34,913 nucleotides of DNA. Origin: Alphaproteobacteria bacterium (GTDB lineage: Bacteria > Pseudomonadota > Alphaproteobacteria > Rhizobiales > Rhizobiaceae). Position numbers and translations under genes: made by a program. This document shows, piece after piece, positions 9,201-17,580 of this stretch; position 1 is the stretch's first letter; every line of letters starts with the position of its first letter. The DNA is taken from NCBI GenBank assembly GCA_024280375.1, contig JAJRQF010000020.1, forward strand, positions 1 to 34,913, given 5' to 3'. The notes beneath the pieces are model-generated. The model worked only from the letters and a program-made list of their open reading frames with translations. It was not told where the DNA came from and did not search any database.

Positions 9201-9259
9201 AGCTTTGTCGGGTTGATCCTGCCTTCAGCATCGGGTGAAGAAATACGATAACCGCTCAT
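6239..9259 (-). CDS. soxA: Sarcosine oxidase alpha subunit
   Basis: This 1006-residue large subunit is of the usual family length. An N-terminal segment (TFNGRTYSGLEGDTLASALL) resembles the 2Fe-2S-like domain of this family. A Rossmann dinucleotide motif, VVGGGPAGLIAGERAADSG, follows near residues 182-200. The C-terminal part from about residue 610 is a GcvT/aminomethyltransferase-like domain that binds tetrahydrofolate and captures the methyl group as 5,10-methylene-THF. The start is ATG 9257-9259, with GGGGAGG about 6 bases upstream and a four-base overlap (ATGA) with soxD. A longer frame to 9298 exists but lacks this signal. Confidence 0.93.
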   Translation of the reverse strand: MSGYRISSPDAEGRINPTKLLNFTFNGRTYSGLEGDTLASALLANGVGVLGRSFKYHRPRGIFSAGSEEPNALVTLRQGGRSEPNVKATEIELFDGLIAKSQNCWPSLKFDLMAINQLAGNALSAGFYYKTFMGPNVFFNRTTEVWWQFEKIIRRAAGLGKASLEADPDIYERMHAWCDVLVVGGGPAGLIAGERAADSGAKVILCEQMAKTGGSLVGSKDIIDDMAGNEWAKACIDRLRDHENVRILTRTTVQSYYDDNLLHAIEHVADHKIKPDAFEPRQRSWKIRAKSVIIATGAFERPLVFSGNDRPGIMLADAARRYAVEYGVLPGKLISIFTNNDTAYHAARAMADCGANIKTIIDVRQQVSGEIRAVAASMGAELLVGDAISRTSGLQKISAIHVGHFNADSKLVAPSTHRIETDCLLVSGGWSPAIHLTSQFGGTPIWDKELQAFLPGKPLQNWHGAGAMAGKFGLANTLLSANDAAKSALKSIGIKPKKLKPPLVISEDVSVQPAPIYEIRRKIKKGKSFVDLQHDVTSEDVRLAHREGFISVEHLKRYTTLGMATDQGKTSNVTGLAIMAEARGEAIEDVGTTRFRPPFTPVALGAIAGESYGDLKPYRLSPMNDWHITRGANMYANGLWMRPETYNRSGETVEQAYIREAGAVRKSVGLVDVSTLGKIDVQGPDAGEFLNRIYSNGFAKLPIGKARYGLMLREDGFLFDDGTTWRLEENHYLMTTTTANAGPVMEHLEYILDVVWPELKVSLVSVTDQWAGIALAGPNSRKTLEACVRGTDMGDKAFPFMGVRDGEIADIPVKIARLSFSGEMAFEVFCGAMHGQALWDVLMEAGKAFDITPYGLEALSTLRIEKGHVAGPELNGRTNANDLGLGGMVSTKKPFIGSVLVRREALNEEGREQLVGLRSLDGQKISGGSHIVASADQVQPGESLGHVTSACFSPELNCYISLGLLKNGRARIGEKLHVTSPVRGTHGAVEIVSPHMVDPDGRRMYG

Positions 9260-9531
9260 TTTTTCCTCCCCGCCGAGTAAGGGCCAAGCAATTCGCAAGA
9301 CAAAATCTTGTGGGTCAATGTATTACGTTTAACCAGAATATGAGAGCGGCACCCATTGCCGTGGTGCCAGATTTCCATATGGTCACCGGCCGGGTTTTCC
9401 CGGTCATAAACATAAGCATTGGCTGCATCTATTGAGCGATCAGACAATGCAGGGCGTTTCAGCGTGCCATCACCACGATAGGTAAATTCTTCAACACTGC
9501 GCGGGCCGCACCATGGGCAATCAATAAGCAT
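9256..9531 (-). CDS. soxD: Sarcosine oxidase delta subunit
   Basis: This 91-residue zinc-binding subunit belongs to heterotetrameric sarcosine oxidase. The zinc ligands expected of the family are visible: Cys5 and Cys8 in CPWCG, a His at 56 or 57 and Cys61 in WHHGNGC. It starts two bases after the soxB stop, and its TGA overlaps the soxA ATG, so the four sox genes are tightly coupled. Length and motif order match the family. Confidence 0.93.
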   Translation of the reverse strand: MLIDCPWCGPRSVEEFTYRGDGTLKRPALSDRSIDAANAYVYDRENPAGDHMEIWHHGNGCRSHILVKRNTLTHKILSCELLGPYSAGRKK

Positions 9532-9533
9532 GT

Positions 9534-10793
9534 CTAATGATAACCGGGGGTTGGCCCGGCTCCCAGTTCATCGATTGGCCGGCCCTGTTTGTAGCGTTCC
9601 AGCGAAAACGGCGCGTTGATTTCATGCGGCGCATCATTGGCAATGGTATGGGCAAAACACCACCCGGATGCCGGTGTCGCCTTAAAGCCGCCATAGCACC
9701 AGCCGGCATTCAAATACATGCCGGGCAATGGCCCTTTGGTGATGATCGGGCTGCCATCCATCGACATATCCATCACACCGCCCCAGGAGCGCAGCAATCT
9801 AAGCCGGGCAAATGCCGGATACATTGCAGTAAATTCACTCATAACCTCTTCAACCAGCGGCAGGTTACCGCGCTGGGCATAGGTGTTGTAGCCATCCAGC
9901 GATCCGCCAAATACGAGGCCACCCTTGTCCGATTGGGAAGCATAGAGGTGGCCGTTGCCAAATGTTACCACGTTGGGAATGACCGGTTTGAGCGATTCTG
10001 AGACAAATGCCTGCAACACATGGCTTTCGATCGGCAGGTTGTTGATGCCAGCCAAACGCATCACCCGAGATGTGGAACCGGCCACAGCGACACCGGTTTT
10101 TTCCGCACGAATTTCGCCCCTGTTTGTTTCCACTCCGACAATATTGTCACCCTCTCGCAAAAAGCCGGTAACTTCGCAGTTTTCCAGAATATCAACACCA
10201 AGCAGATCGGCTCCGCGCGCAAAGCCCCAGGCAACAGCATCATGGCGCGCAGAACCTGCCGATGGTTGTAACAGCCCACCCTCAATTGGAAATCGTGCAT
10301 TGCCGGAAACATCCAGTCCCGGGTTGAGACGGGCAACCTGATCACGGTCCAGCAGTTCTGCATCACCACCCATCAATCGCATGGCATTGCCGCGTTCCGC
10401 GAAAAGGTCCATTTGCCCGGGCGTATGGGCGAGATTTAAAACACCGCGCGGTGAAAACATCACATTGTAGTTCAGCTCGTGCGAGAGCGTTCGCCATAAT
10501 TGCATGCTTTTTTCATAAAATCGGGTATTTTCTGGCAGTAGGTAATTGGAACGCACAATTGTAGTGTTTCGACCAATGTTTCCCGAACCCAGCCAGCCTT
10601 TTTCAACAATTGCCACATTGGTAATTTTGTGAACGCTGGCGAGATAGTAGGCGGTGGAAAGCCCATGCCCGCCGCCACCGACAATGATCACATCATAGGA
10701 TTTCTTAGGCTCAGGCTTTCGCCACGCCGGTTGCCAGCCTTTATTGCCGGTAAAGGCATTCTTGATCACTTCAAATGCTGAATATCGGGCCAT
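9534..10793 (-). CDS. soxB: Sarcosine oxidase beta subunit
   Basis: This 419-residue flavoprotein oxidises sarcosine (N-methylglycine) to glycine, transferring electrons to oxygen. The FAD-binding motif VIIVGGGGHGLSTAYYLAS lies at residues 35-53. The histidine in SARHDAVAWG (residue 184) corresponds to the region of the covalently FMN-bearing histidine in characterised tetrameric enzymes. It is first in the minus-strand operon soxB-soxD-soxA-soxG-racemase. folD is divergently placed 210 bases away. The product chemistry fits: the oxidase complex makes 5,10-methylene-THF, which FolD uses. Confidence 0.93.
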   Translation of the reverse strand: MARYSAFEVIKNAFTGNKGWQPAWRKPEPKKSYDVIIVGGGGHGLSTAYYLASVHKITNVAIVEKGWLGSGNIGRNTTIVRSNYLLPENTRFYEKSMQLWRTLSHELNYNVMFSPRGVLNLAHTPGQMDLFAERGNAMRLMGGDAELLDRDQVARLNPGLDVSGNARFPIEGGLLQPSAGSARHDAVAWGFARGADLLGVDILENCEVTGFLREGDNIVGVETNRGEIRAEKTGVAVAGSTSRVMRLAGINNLPIESHVLQAFVSESLKPVIPNVVTFGNGHLYASQSDKGGLVFGGSLDGYNTYAQRGNLPLVEEVMSEFTAMYPAFARLRLLRSWGGVMDMSMDGSPIITKGPLPGMYLNAGWCYGGFKATPASGWCFAHTIANDAPHEINAPFSLERYKQGRPIDELGAGPTPGYH

Positions 10794-10953
10794 TTATATT
10801 GCATCTTGAAAATGAGGTAATTCTTCTCAACATTCAGTCAGAAATTTATGCCCTTGTCACGCCAATTTCGCAGTTAAGCAATTTTTTCTGTTTAAAGGCG
10901 CAAGGGTGCCAATATCTGTCGTTTTTAATTTGAGTATGGAATTCACCTGTGCC

Positions 10954-10968
10954 TATCTTTCGAAGATA
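10954..10968. promoter_or_regulatory. Operator-like palindrome between soxB and folD
   Basis: TATCTT (10954-10959) and AAGATA (10963-10968) flank a TCG centre, about 35 bases before the folD ATG and 160 bases before soxB. The place suits a repressor or regulator site for folD. No regulator gene is in the window and the motif is short, so this is a weak call. Confidence 0.25.
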
Positions 10969-11003
10969 AAATTGATCTGTGTGTATGACCGGGAGCCCTA
11001 TTT

Positions 11004-11903
11004 ATGGAACAGAGAATTGACGGGAAAGCCATTGCTGAAGAAGTGATGGTGGAAGTTAAATCCTTAAGCGCCAGGCTCATCTCTGATACGGGCGTTGTTC
11101 CGGGTCTTGCGGTGGTCATTATTGGTGAAGATCCGGCAAGTCAGGTTTATGTGGCCTCCAAGGGGAAACGGGCCAGGGAATGTGGATTTCATTCCGTGCA
11201 ACACACTTTGTCCGATGATACGAACCAGCAAGCGCTGCTTGCCATTATTGATGATCTGAACAACGATCCGGCTATTCATGGAATTCTGGTTCAATTGCCA
11301 CTGCCTTCTCATATTGATGAGGGCAAGGTTATTCAGGCAATCAATCCTGACAAGGATGTGGATGGTTTTCACTATATCAATGTGGGAAAACTAACCTCGG
11401 GAGAGCTTGGCACCGCCTTTGTTCCCTGTACACCCGCGGGTTCAATGATCCTGCTGCAAAGAACTTTAGGGCGTGATTTATCGGGCCTCAATGCGGTTGT
11501 CGTTGGTCGTTCTAATATTGTTGGCAAGCCAGTTGCCTCCCTGTTGCTTGCAGCCAATTGCACAGTCACAATTGCCCATAGTCGAACAAAAAATCTGGAT
11601 GAAGTCTGTCGCACAGCCGATATTCTGGTGGCGGCCGTTGGGCGACCCAAGTTGATTAAAGGCGATTGGATAAAACCCGGCGCAACAATTATCGATGTGG
11701 GAGTGAACCGAATTCCGGCACCAGAGCGCGGTGAAGGAAAAACCAGACTTGTTGGCGATGTCGATTATGATGAAGCTGTTGAACGCGCCGCCCATATTAC
11801 CCCGGTTCCCGGTGGTGTTGGGCCGATGACTATTGCGCTCTTGATGGCAAATACCCTGAGTGCTGCCTATCGTAGCGCCGGATTAGAAGCACCAAAGCTT
11901 TAA
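11004..11903 (+). CDS. folD: Bifunctional methylene-THF dehydrogenase / methenyl-THF cyclohydrolase
   Basis: This 299-residue FolD interconverts 5,10-methylene-THF, 5,10-methenyl-THF and 10-formyl-THF with NADP. Visible signatures are the catalytic-lysine segment [11 protein letters not shown] near residue 52, [11 protein letters not shown] near residue 94, the NADP-binding [14 protein letters not shown] near residue 168 and the C-terminal [25 protein letters not shown] Shine-Dalgarno lies 8 bases before the ATG. It is divergent from soxBDAG, whose oxidase produces its substrate, so the pair likely serves methyl-group oxidation from sarcosine besides general one-carbon metabolism. Confidence 0.96.
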   Translation: MEQRIDGKAIAEEVMVEVKSLSARLISDTGVVPGLAVVIIGEDPASQVYVASKGKRARECGFHSVQHTLSDDTNQQALLAIIDDLNNDPAIHGILVQLPLPSHIDEGKVIQAINPDKDVDGFHYINVGKLTSGELGTAFVPCTPAGSMILLQRTLGRDLSGLNAVVVGRSNIVGKPVASLLLAANCTVTIAHSRTKNLDEVCRTADILVAAVGRPKLIKGDWIKPGATIIDVGVNRIPAPERGEGKTRLVGDVDYDEAVERAAHITPVPGGVGPMTIALLMANTLSAAYRSAGLEAPKL

Positions 11904-11937
11904 AATTCAACGGTTAATTTGACCAACTGCCCACGCT

Positions 11938-12408
11938 TTAAGCCGCGTCCTGAGCCGGGACTTGGGTAAGCAGCGCATATATGGCATCAGGGTCGGTTAA
12001 ATTCCTGATGTTATTAACAAGCTTTTCATTTCGCAGCACACGTGCAACCCGGGAAAGTGCCTTTAAATGGTCTGCACCATCAATTTCCGGGGCAAGCAGC
12101 AAGAAAATAATATCTACCGGCTGATTATCGAGAGCTTCATATTCAACCGGTTTCCGCAACCGGGTAAATATAGCAAACATGTCGTCGAGCTCAGACAAGC
12201 ACCCGTGCGGAATTGCAATACCTTCGCCAACACCGGTTGAACCCAACCGTTCGCGCTGCAGCAAAACATCAAAAATCTTGCGCTTATCAACACCGGTTTT
12301 CTGTGCTGCTTTTTCTGCAAGGTCCTGCAGCAACTGTTTTTTGGAGCTGGGATTTTCATCCGCCAACACCATTTCAATATCTAAAAGGTTTTCGATTTCA
12401 AAGGCCAA
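11938..12408 (-). CDS. ptsN: Nitrogen-PTS EIIA regulatory protein PtsN
   Basis: This 156-residue EIIA-Ntr protein accepts phosphate from NPr on a conserved histidine, His68 in GEGIAIPHG. In proteobacteria it regulates potassium transport, nitrogen and carbon balance rather than importing sugar. The length and the fructose-type EIIA fold signature match. It is last in a minus-strand group behind hpf and rpoN, the usual alphaproteobacterial order. GGAG lies about 8 bases before the ATG. The gene converges with folD across 34 bases without an evident terminator. Confidence 0.94.
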   Translation of the reverse strand: MAFEIENLLDIEMVLADENPSSKKQLLQDLAEKAAQKTGVDKRKIFDVLLQRERLGSTGVGEGIAIPHGCLSELDDMFAIFTRLRKPVEYEALDNQPVDIIFLLLAPEIDGADHLKALSRVARVLRNEKLVNNIRNLTDPDAIYALLTQVPAQDAA

Positions 12409-12467
12409 ATCAAAACTCTCCGGTATTTACAATTGAGGGCTGAAGCTTGGGTAAGTCGGTTAAGATT

Positions 12468-13040
12468 CTAGCTTTTGCCAATCGCCGCTTCCGGGTCAAT
12501 CCAGCCAATATTACCGTCACCACGACGGTAAACCACGTTCAAACCACCATTGGCCGCATTCTTGAACAAATGTACAGGCCCATCCATTAAATCCAGTTGC
12601 ATAACTGCCATTGCGACAGTTTGCGTGCGAATCGAAGTGGATGATTCGGCAATTATAACCGGAGCAAAATCAGTTGCAATTTCTTCTTCTTCCTCAGGCG
12701 ATTCCATAATCACATAGGCGGCATCCTGAGGAACTTCTGCTTTTGTGTGATGGTCTTTTAACCGGCGTTTATAGCGCCGTAAGCGTTTTTCAATTCGCTC
12801 CGCCGCTGCATTGAAACTGGCGGTCGGATCATGTTCCTGTCCGGTTGCCTGCAACATCATGCCGGTATCGAGATTTATCAGGCAGTCTGTTCGAAACCCG
12901 GAACTGAATTTTTCAATTGTCACATGGCCACTGAATCCACCATCAAAATATTTGGCAACTGCGTTATCTATTCGATCTTCAATGCGCCCCCGTAGAGAAT
13001 CCCCAATATCCATGTGCAGTCCGGTGATGCGTAAGCTCAT
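12468..13040 (-). CDS. hpf: Long-form ribosome hibernation promoting factor
   Basis: This 190-residue long HPF has an N-terminal S30AE domain (about residues 1-105, MSLRITGLHMDIGDSL through the basic RIEKRLRRYKRRLKDHH) that sits in the ribosome decoding channel. A linker with an EEEEE stretch follows, then a C-terminal dimerisation domain (about 130-185, ending VVYRRGDGNIGWIDPE) that joins ribosomes into 100S dimers in stationary phase. AAGGA precedes the ATG. It lies between rpoN and ptsN as in many proteobacteria. The 234-base upstream gap contains a short ACCTT-TTATT-AAGGT hairpin (13106-13120). Confidence 0.95.
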   Translation of the reverse strand: MSLRITGLHMDIGDSLRGRIEDRIDNAVAKYFDGGFSGHVTIEKFSSGFRTDCLINLDTGMMLQATGQEHDPTASFNAAAERIEKRLRRYKRRLKDHHTKAEVPQDAAYVIMESPEEEEEIATDFAPVIIAESSTSIRTQTVAMAVMQLDLMDGPVHLFKNAANGGLNVVYRRGDGNIGWIDPEAAIGKS

Positions 13041-13213
13041 CAGTAATCATTCCTTGTGTTTGCCTGTCTCAAGCTCTGACAATCGCCAGACCATGTTATG
13101 ACCCTACCTTTTATTAAGGTCGGGAAAAAGCACTTTTGTATAATTTGTGAAAGTTGTTGATTAGATGCCGTGGTGAAAACCATTTGCCTATCGCGGCAAT
13201 TCCGGCTTTTTAT

Positions 13214-13252
13214 GCAGCCTGCGGGCCGTTGTCAAGACAATTGGCGGGCTGC
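13214..13252 (-). other. Hairpin downstream of rpoN
   Basis: GCAGCC (13214-13219) pairs with GGCTGC (13247-13252), and an inner TTGTC-AA-GACAA (13229-13240) extends the structure. It starts about 22 bases after the rpoN stop on the minus strand and lacks a following T tract. It could end or stabilise the rpoN transcript ahead of hpf, or be a REP-like element. The structure is visible. The function is inferred. Confidence 0.45.
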
Positions 13253-13274
13253 AAACATGCAGTAAAAATATCAG

Positions 13275-14846
13275 TTATTTCAACGCCGCAAGTGCTTTTT
13301 TCTCGCGGCGGCGCTGCACTGAAGATGCGATATTCATCGCTTCCCGGTATTTTGCCACCGTTCTTCGAGCGATATCAATGCCCTGGTCTTTGAGGCATGT
13401 GACTATTTTGTCATCTGAGAGAACTTTAGCAGGAGTTTCATCGTCAATTAATTGCCTGATTTTGTGGCGAACCGATTCGGCCGAATGTGCATCACCACCT
13501 TCGCTGGTTGCCTGAATTGCAGATGTGAAGAAATATTTGAGCTCAAAAATACCCCGTCCGGTTAGCATATATTTGTTCGATGTGACCCTGGAAACGGTCG
13601 ATTCATGCATTGAAATGGCATCGGCAACAGTTTTCAGGTTAAGCGGTTTTAAATGATGCACCCCATTGACCAGAAAATCATCCTGTTGGCGCACAATTTC
13701 TGTGGCCACCTTGAGAATGGTTTGAGCCCGTTGATCGAGGCTTTTGTGCAGCCAATTGGCCGATTGCAGGCAATCATTCAGGAATTCAATTTCTTTTTTA
13801 TCAGTTGTAGTTTTGGAAATCCTGGCAAAATAGGTTTGATTTACCAAAATACGCGGCAGGGTCTCACTGTTCAGTTCAATCAACCAGCTGCCATCATTGG
13901 CGGTGGAAACAAGCACATCCGGCGCAATTGGACTAAACGGCATGGTTTCGAAAGCGGTGCCCGGTTTTGGGTCGAGGGCCTGAATTTCCAGCATCATATC
14001 AACAAGATCATCCCGGCCCACGCCGCAAATCTTGCCAAGGGCTACAAAATCGCGCTTTGCCAACAGTTCGAGATTATCAATCAACGCGTCCATGGCAGGG
14101 TCCAGCCGGTCCTTTTCCCGCAATTGCAGTTTTAGACATTCAGGCAAATCGCGCGCGCATATACCGGCAGGTTCAAAGCTCTGCAGTATTTCAAGTGCTG
14201 CTTCAACCTGGATTAAGGGCGCGTTCAACCGTTCGGCAATCTCATACAGGTCGGCCCTTGCATAGCCGCTTTCATCCACATGATCGAGCAATTCATGGGC
14301 AATTTTATTGGTGGTTATATCTGTACCGGTCAGCGCCAATTGCCCTGTCAGATGATCGCGCAGCGTTATTTTACTGGCAATAAAAGCCTCAAGATCATAG
14401 CCCTCATTTGCAGGCCCGGTGCCGCCTGAAACCCCGGTCCACGGGTCGTTTTGATAGGTGGGTTCGCTCTTGGCGTTTAATATTCGGTTTTTTTCATTGT
14501 CATCAGAAAACACATTTTCCAGACTGGCATCAAGCTTGTCAGATATAGCGCTGGCGCTGGTTTCCAGATTATCCTGCATCCAGTCAGCCGGTTCACCGGA
14601 CGTGGTGGAATGTTCCAAATTGTCTGACGGTAAATCTATTGCAGTGTCGCGGTCATCACGTTTTTCATGGGTCGATGGGTCATCACCCTCAAGCCGCTCG
14701 ATGAGTGGATTTCGCTCCAACTCGGCTTCAACATAGGCCGCCAGTTCAATGTTGTTCAGTTGCAGCAGTTTGATTGACTGCACCAGTTGCGGGGTCATCA
14801 CCAGGCCCTGGGACTGACGTATTTCCAGTCTTGGTGATAGGGCCAT
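13275..14846 (-). CDS. rpoN: RNA polymerase sigma-54 factor
   Basis: This 523-residue sigma-54 directs RNA polymerase to -24/-12 promoters of nitrogen and other genes and needs AAA+ activators. The N-terminal activator-interaction region is MALSPRLEIRQSQGLVMTPQ, followed by an acidic linker. The C-terminal RpoN box that reads the -24 element is seen as ARRTVAKYRE, about 30 residues before the end. The frame is open to 14936, but the family-typical start is ATG 14844-14846. The added 30 residues show no homology-like features. Its neighbours lptB upstream and hpf/ptsN downstream are the conserved arrangement. Confidence 0.95.
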   Translation of the reverse strand: MALSPRLEIRQSQGLVMTPQLVQSIKLLQLNNIELAAYVEAELERNPLIERLEGDDPSTHEKRDDRDTAIDLPSDNLEHSTTSGEPADWMQDNLETSASAISDKLDASLENVFSDDNEKNRILNAKSEPTYQNDPWTGVSGGTGPANEGYDLEAFIASKITLRDHLTGQLALTGTDITTNKIAHELLDHVDESGYARADLYEIAERLNAPLIQVEAALEILQSFEPAGICARDLPECLKLQLREKDRLDPAMDALIDNLELLAKRDFVALGKICGVGRDDLVDMMLEIQALDPKPGTAFETMPFSPIAPDVLVSTANDGSWLIELNSETLPRILVNQTYFARISKTTTDKKEIEFLNDCLQSANWLHKSLDQRAQTILKVATEIVRQQDDFLVNGVHHLKPLNLKTVADAISMHESTVSRVTSNKYMLTGRGIFELKYFFTSAIQATSEGGDAHSAESVRHKIRQLIDDETPAKVLSDDKIVTCLKDQGIDIARRTVAKYREAMNIASSVQRRREKKALAALK

Positions 14847-14982
14847 TGCTACATCGTCCCGATTAAAGTGGCGACACATTATGGATATGCCAGGTGAATA
14901 CTCGTTTTCATAGGCCATCAGGCGATGTGCCGTCAAATTGGCCCGAAACTTGCTTGAAAGGAGTATAGGGGAAGATTATTGA

Positions 14983-15939
14983 TTAAAGTGTAAACTGATC
15001 GCCCAAATAGAGCCGGCGAACATCAGCATTGTTAACAATTTCCTCCGGGCTACCGTGGGTGAGCACCTTGCCAGCCGCCAGAATATAGGCTCTGTCAATC
15101 AAACCGAGCGTTTCACGCACATTATGATCGGTGATCAGCACGCCAATGCCCCGACGGGTAAGATGGCGCACCAGCTCCTGAATATCGCCAACCGCAATCG
15201 GGTCAATGCCGGCAAAGGGTTCATCCAGCAGCATAAAAGCCGGCTTTGAAGCAAGCGCACGGGCGATTTCACACCGCCGCCGTTCACCGCCGGAAAGAGC
15301 AATCGACGGTGATTTACGCAAATGTGAAATTTTAAACTCGTCCAGAAGTTCATCCAGCTGGCGGGCGCGTTCCTTGCGATTGGGTTCCACCACTTCGAGT
15401 ACGGCACGGATATTGTCTTCCACTGACAGGCCGCGAAAAATTGAAGCCTCTTGAGGAAGATAGCCAATTCCCAAACGGGCACGCCGATACATCGGCATGC
15501 TGGTAATGTTGTGGCCATCGAGGCTGATTTCTCCCGAATCAGGCGGCACAAGTCCGGTAATCATATAAAAACATGTGGTTTTGCCGGCACCATTTGGTCC
15601 CAAAAGCCCGACAGATTCACCCCGTCTGACCCCAAGTGAAACACCGCCCACCACCATTCGGCGTTTATAGGATTTAACCAGACCACGAACCAATAGTACA
15701 CCATCGCGGGAGCGGGGTTCATGGATTTGGGTATTAGAAGACCGGTCTTCTGGCAGAGCAGAATGGGCCGGGGACTGAGGCTTTTGGCCAAGAGGCGCAT
15801 TGTTTGCGGGCTTTAAATTTGGCTCAGATTTTGATGTGAATTTTTTGGAAAACCCGGAAAGCATGTTTCTCAACTGGGAAGCTTTGGGTCGGGCATCCTT
15901 GGGTTGGCTACTTTTGGAAATGCTTGTCTTCGTGCTCAT
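14983..15939 (-). CDS. lptB: LPS export ABC transporter ATPase LptB
   Basis: This is the cytoplasmic ATPase that powers extraction of lipopolysaccharide from the inner membrane with LptFG. Walker A is GPNGAGKTT, the signature is LSGGERRR, and Walker B is FMLLDEPFAGID. The family-characteristic VGYLPQEASIFRGL and DHNVRETLGL are present. The ATPase domain starts only at about residue 80. Before it is a Ser/Lys/Pro-rich, probably disordered extension that is longer than I expect for the family. An internal ATG at 15862-15864 with a GAG just upstream could be an alternative start, giving 293 residues. Confidence 0.94.
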   Translation of the reverse strand: MSTKTSISKSSQPKDARPKASQLRNMLSGFSKKFTSKSEPNLKPANNAPLGQKPQSPAHSALPEDRSSNTQIHEPRSRDGVLLVRGLVKSYKRRMVVGGVSLGVRRGESVGLLGPNGAGKTTCFYMITGLVPPDSGEISLDGHNITSMPMYRRARLGIGYLPQEASIFRGLSVEDNIRAVLEVVEPNRKERARQLDELLDEFKISHLRKSPSIALSGGERRRCEIARALASKPAFMLLDEPFAGIDPIAVGDIQELVRHLTRRGIGVLITDHNVRETLGLIDRAYILAAGKVLTHGSPEEIVNNADVRRLYLGDQFTL

Positions 15940-16033
15940 AAATCAATTAGCATTCCGTTGTGAGGGTTGGGTGATCGTATTGGGTTTGCATTTCAGCCAA
16001 ATTGCGAAAAAAGTACTTTTGTGAAGTTACACC

Positions 16034-16645
16034 CTAGTTGGTTGTTTTTGTAGCACTGGGTTCAAACAACATTTTTACCCGTCCAGTCTTACTACCCTGA
16101 TTGCCACCGCAATTGCTAATCATTTTGGCAATGCCGGTTTTCAGGTTTGCCCGAAGCCTGCAACCAGTCATAATATTCTTGCCTTGGGTTAATACAACGT
16201 TACCAGCCAATTCCACATCTTCCGTAACCATATCAAACCAGCCGCTATCACTGGTCGCCTCGTTATCATCAGATCGAATATAAACGGTGCCCGATACCTC
16301 GAGTTTTTTTATCGAATTGCCCTTTTTGGCCTTGCTGTTCTTAGCGCCTTTGGGGTCTTTTTCGGTTTTGTTGTAAAATACCTTCAGTTTGTCAGCCTTC
16401 AGCACTGAAGTACCCTGCACAACTTTTACATTGCCTTGAAATATAGCAATGGCTTTTTTATCAACAACTTCCAGCCGGTCAGCTTCGATTTGGATGGGTG
16501 ATTTATTGCCGGATTTAAACCCCGAAAAAGCACCAATACTTTGTGCATGTGCAACGGTCCCAAACCCGCTTGCCATGATGACGGCCAACATGGCTAAATG
16601 GCGCAATCTCAATTGAACAGCAATATTTAATCGGCTATCTGTCAT
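16034..16645 (-). CDS. lptA: LPS transport periplasmic protein LptA
   Basis: This 203-residue periplasmic bridge protein carries LPS between the inner-membrane LptC and the outer-membrane LptD. A signal peptide ends near VAHAQS (residue 35). The OstA-like beta-jellyroll repeats begin with PIQIEADRLEVVDKKAIAIFQGNVKVVQG, the family hallmark, and a second round includes VELAGNVVLTQG. It lies directly between lptC and lptB, the conserved order. The C-terminal tail is polar and probably flexible. Confidence 0.92.
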   Translation of the reverse strand: MTDSRLNIAVQLRLRHLAMLAVIMASGFGTVAHAQSIGAFSGFKSGNKSPIQIEADRLEVVDKKAIAIFQGNVKVVQGTSVLKADKLKVFYNKTEKDPKGAKNSKAKKGNSIKKLEVSGTVYIRSDDNEATSDSGWFDMVTEDVELAGNVVLTQGKNIMTGCRLRANLKTGIAKMISNCGGNQGSKTGRVKMLFEPSATKTTN

Positions 16646-16722
16646 CGGGCAGGTCTTTCAAACATATAAATTGCTGTTGATTTGACAGCGGAAAATTACG
16701 GCGATTGTTTGAATGAAGTGAA

Positions 16723-17433
16723 TCATTTTCCATTCTGCGCCGGCAAAACAGTCATTCTAACCTTCTGTTTGAAGACAATTTTTGCCCCATTGTCGGTAAC
16801 TTCCACTTTTTCAGACGTGATCCGCGAGTTTGAAGTTGAAACGATAACTGGATTTTGGCTCGAAAGATTTCCCTTAGCCAGGTCAATTTCAGCCGATTCC
16901 AAAAGAATTTTGGTTCCATCCTGACTGTTAATTACAATATCGGTCTTGAGAGTAAGCCATTCCTTGTCAGAATTATATATGCCGGATTTTGCCTTGATAT
17001 CAGCAAAAATCTTAGCCTGCATTGGAACTGTTGCTCGCAGGTTTTCCAGATTAATAATATTTGGTTCTGTCAAATTTTGTTTGGCAAAACTGGCAATCAG
17101 GTCGTAGGGCCGATTATCACGGGTAAACCCGCTCATTTTTGGAGACTCCATAACCAGCATTCCGTTACTGATGCCAGTGCTTTTTACCGAAATATTGCCA
17201 ATACTGCTGGTGTTAACAAAACTCACAATTACAAACCAAACAACCATGCAAAGTGCCGCTACCGGTAAGGTCTTTTTCAAAAGGCTCACTAATGTGGAAT
17301 GTTGATGCGCCCGGTTAAAATGGGCTTCATGGCGTATATTGGCAGCGGGAACCGGCTGAGCAAACAGTCCGTCGCTCATTGGCATTTCCGCTATGATTTC
17401 TGACTGATCCTTTAAAGGATATGGAACTGCCAA
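16723..17433 (-). CDS. lptC: LPS export protein LptC
   Basis: This 236-residue bitopic membrane protein receives LPS from LptBFG and passes it to LptA. A single transmembrane helix lies at about residues 56-73. The periplasmic jellyroll includes SPKMSGFTRDNRPYDL and repeating strands such as NSRITSEKVEVTDNGAKIVF near the end. The assigned start is a TTG (17431-17433) with GGGGA 6 bases upstream. ATG codons at residues 17 and 19 are alternatives. The LptC family varies strongly in sequence, so position next to lptA and lptB is part of the evidence. Confidence 0.87.
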   Translation of the reverse strand: MAVPYPLKDQSEIIAEMPMSDGLFAQPVPAANIRHEAHFNRAHQHSTLVSLLKKTLPVAALCMVVWFVIVSFVNTSSIGNISVKSTGISNGMLVMESPKMSGFTRDNRPYDLIASFAKQNLTEPNIINLENLRATVPMQAKIFADIKAKSGIYNSDKEWLTLKTDIVINSQDGTKILLESAEIDLAKGNLSSQNPVIVSTSNSRITSEKVEVTDNGAKIVFKQKVRMTVLPAQNGK

Positions 17434-17580
17434 TTAAATCCCCGATAAAATTTTTCCAATGAAACATTACGGCCATAAGCTATTCTATTTACTCATGGTA
17501 ACACAATGCAGCTTGAATTACAGTTTTGTGGTAACATTAGGACACGAACTGTAATATTATGAAATCACAATTTATCAAGT

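Noticed and set aside
9537-10001. Open frame of 154 codons opposite soxB
   Set aside because: It is antisense to a confident soxB, and its composition is that of a reverse-strand shadow.
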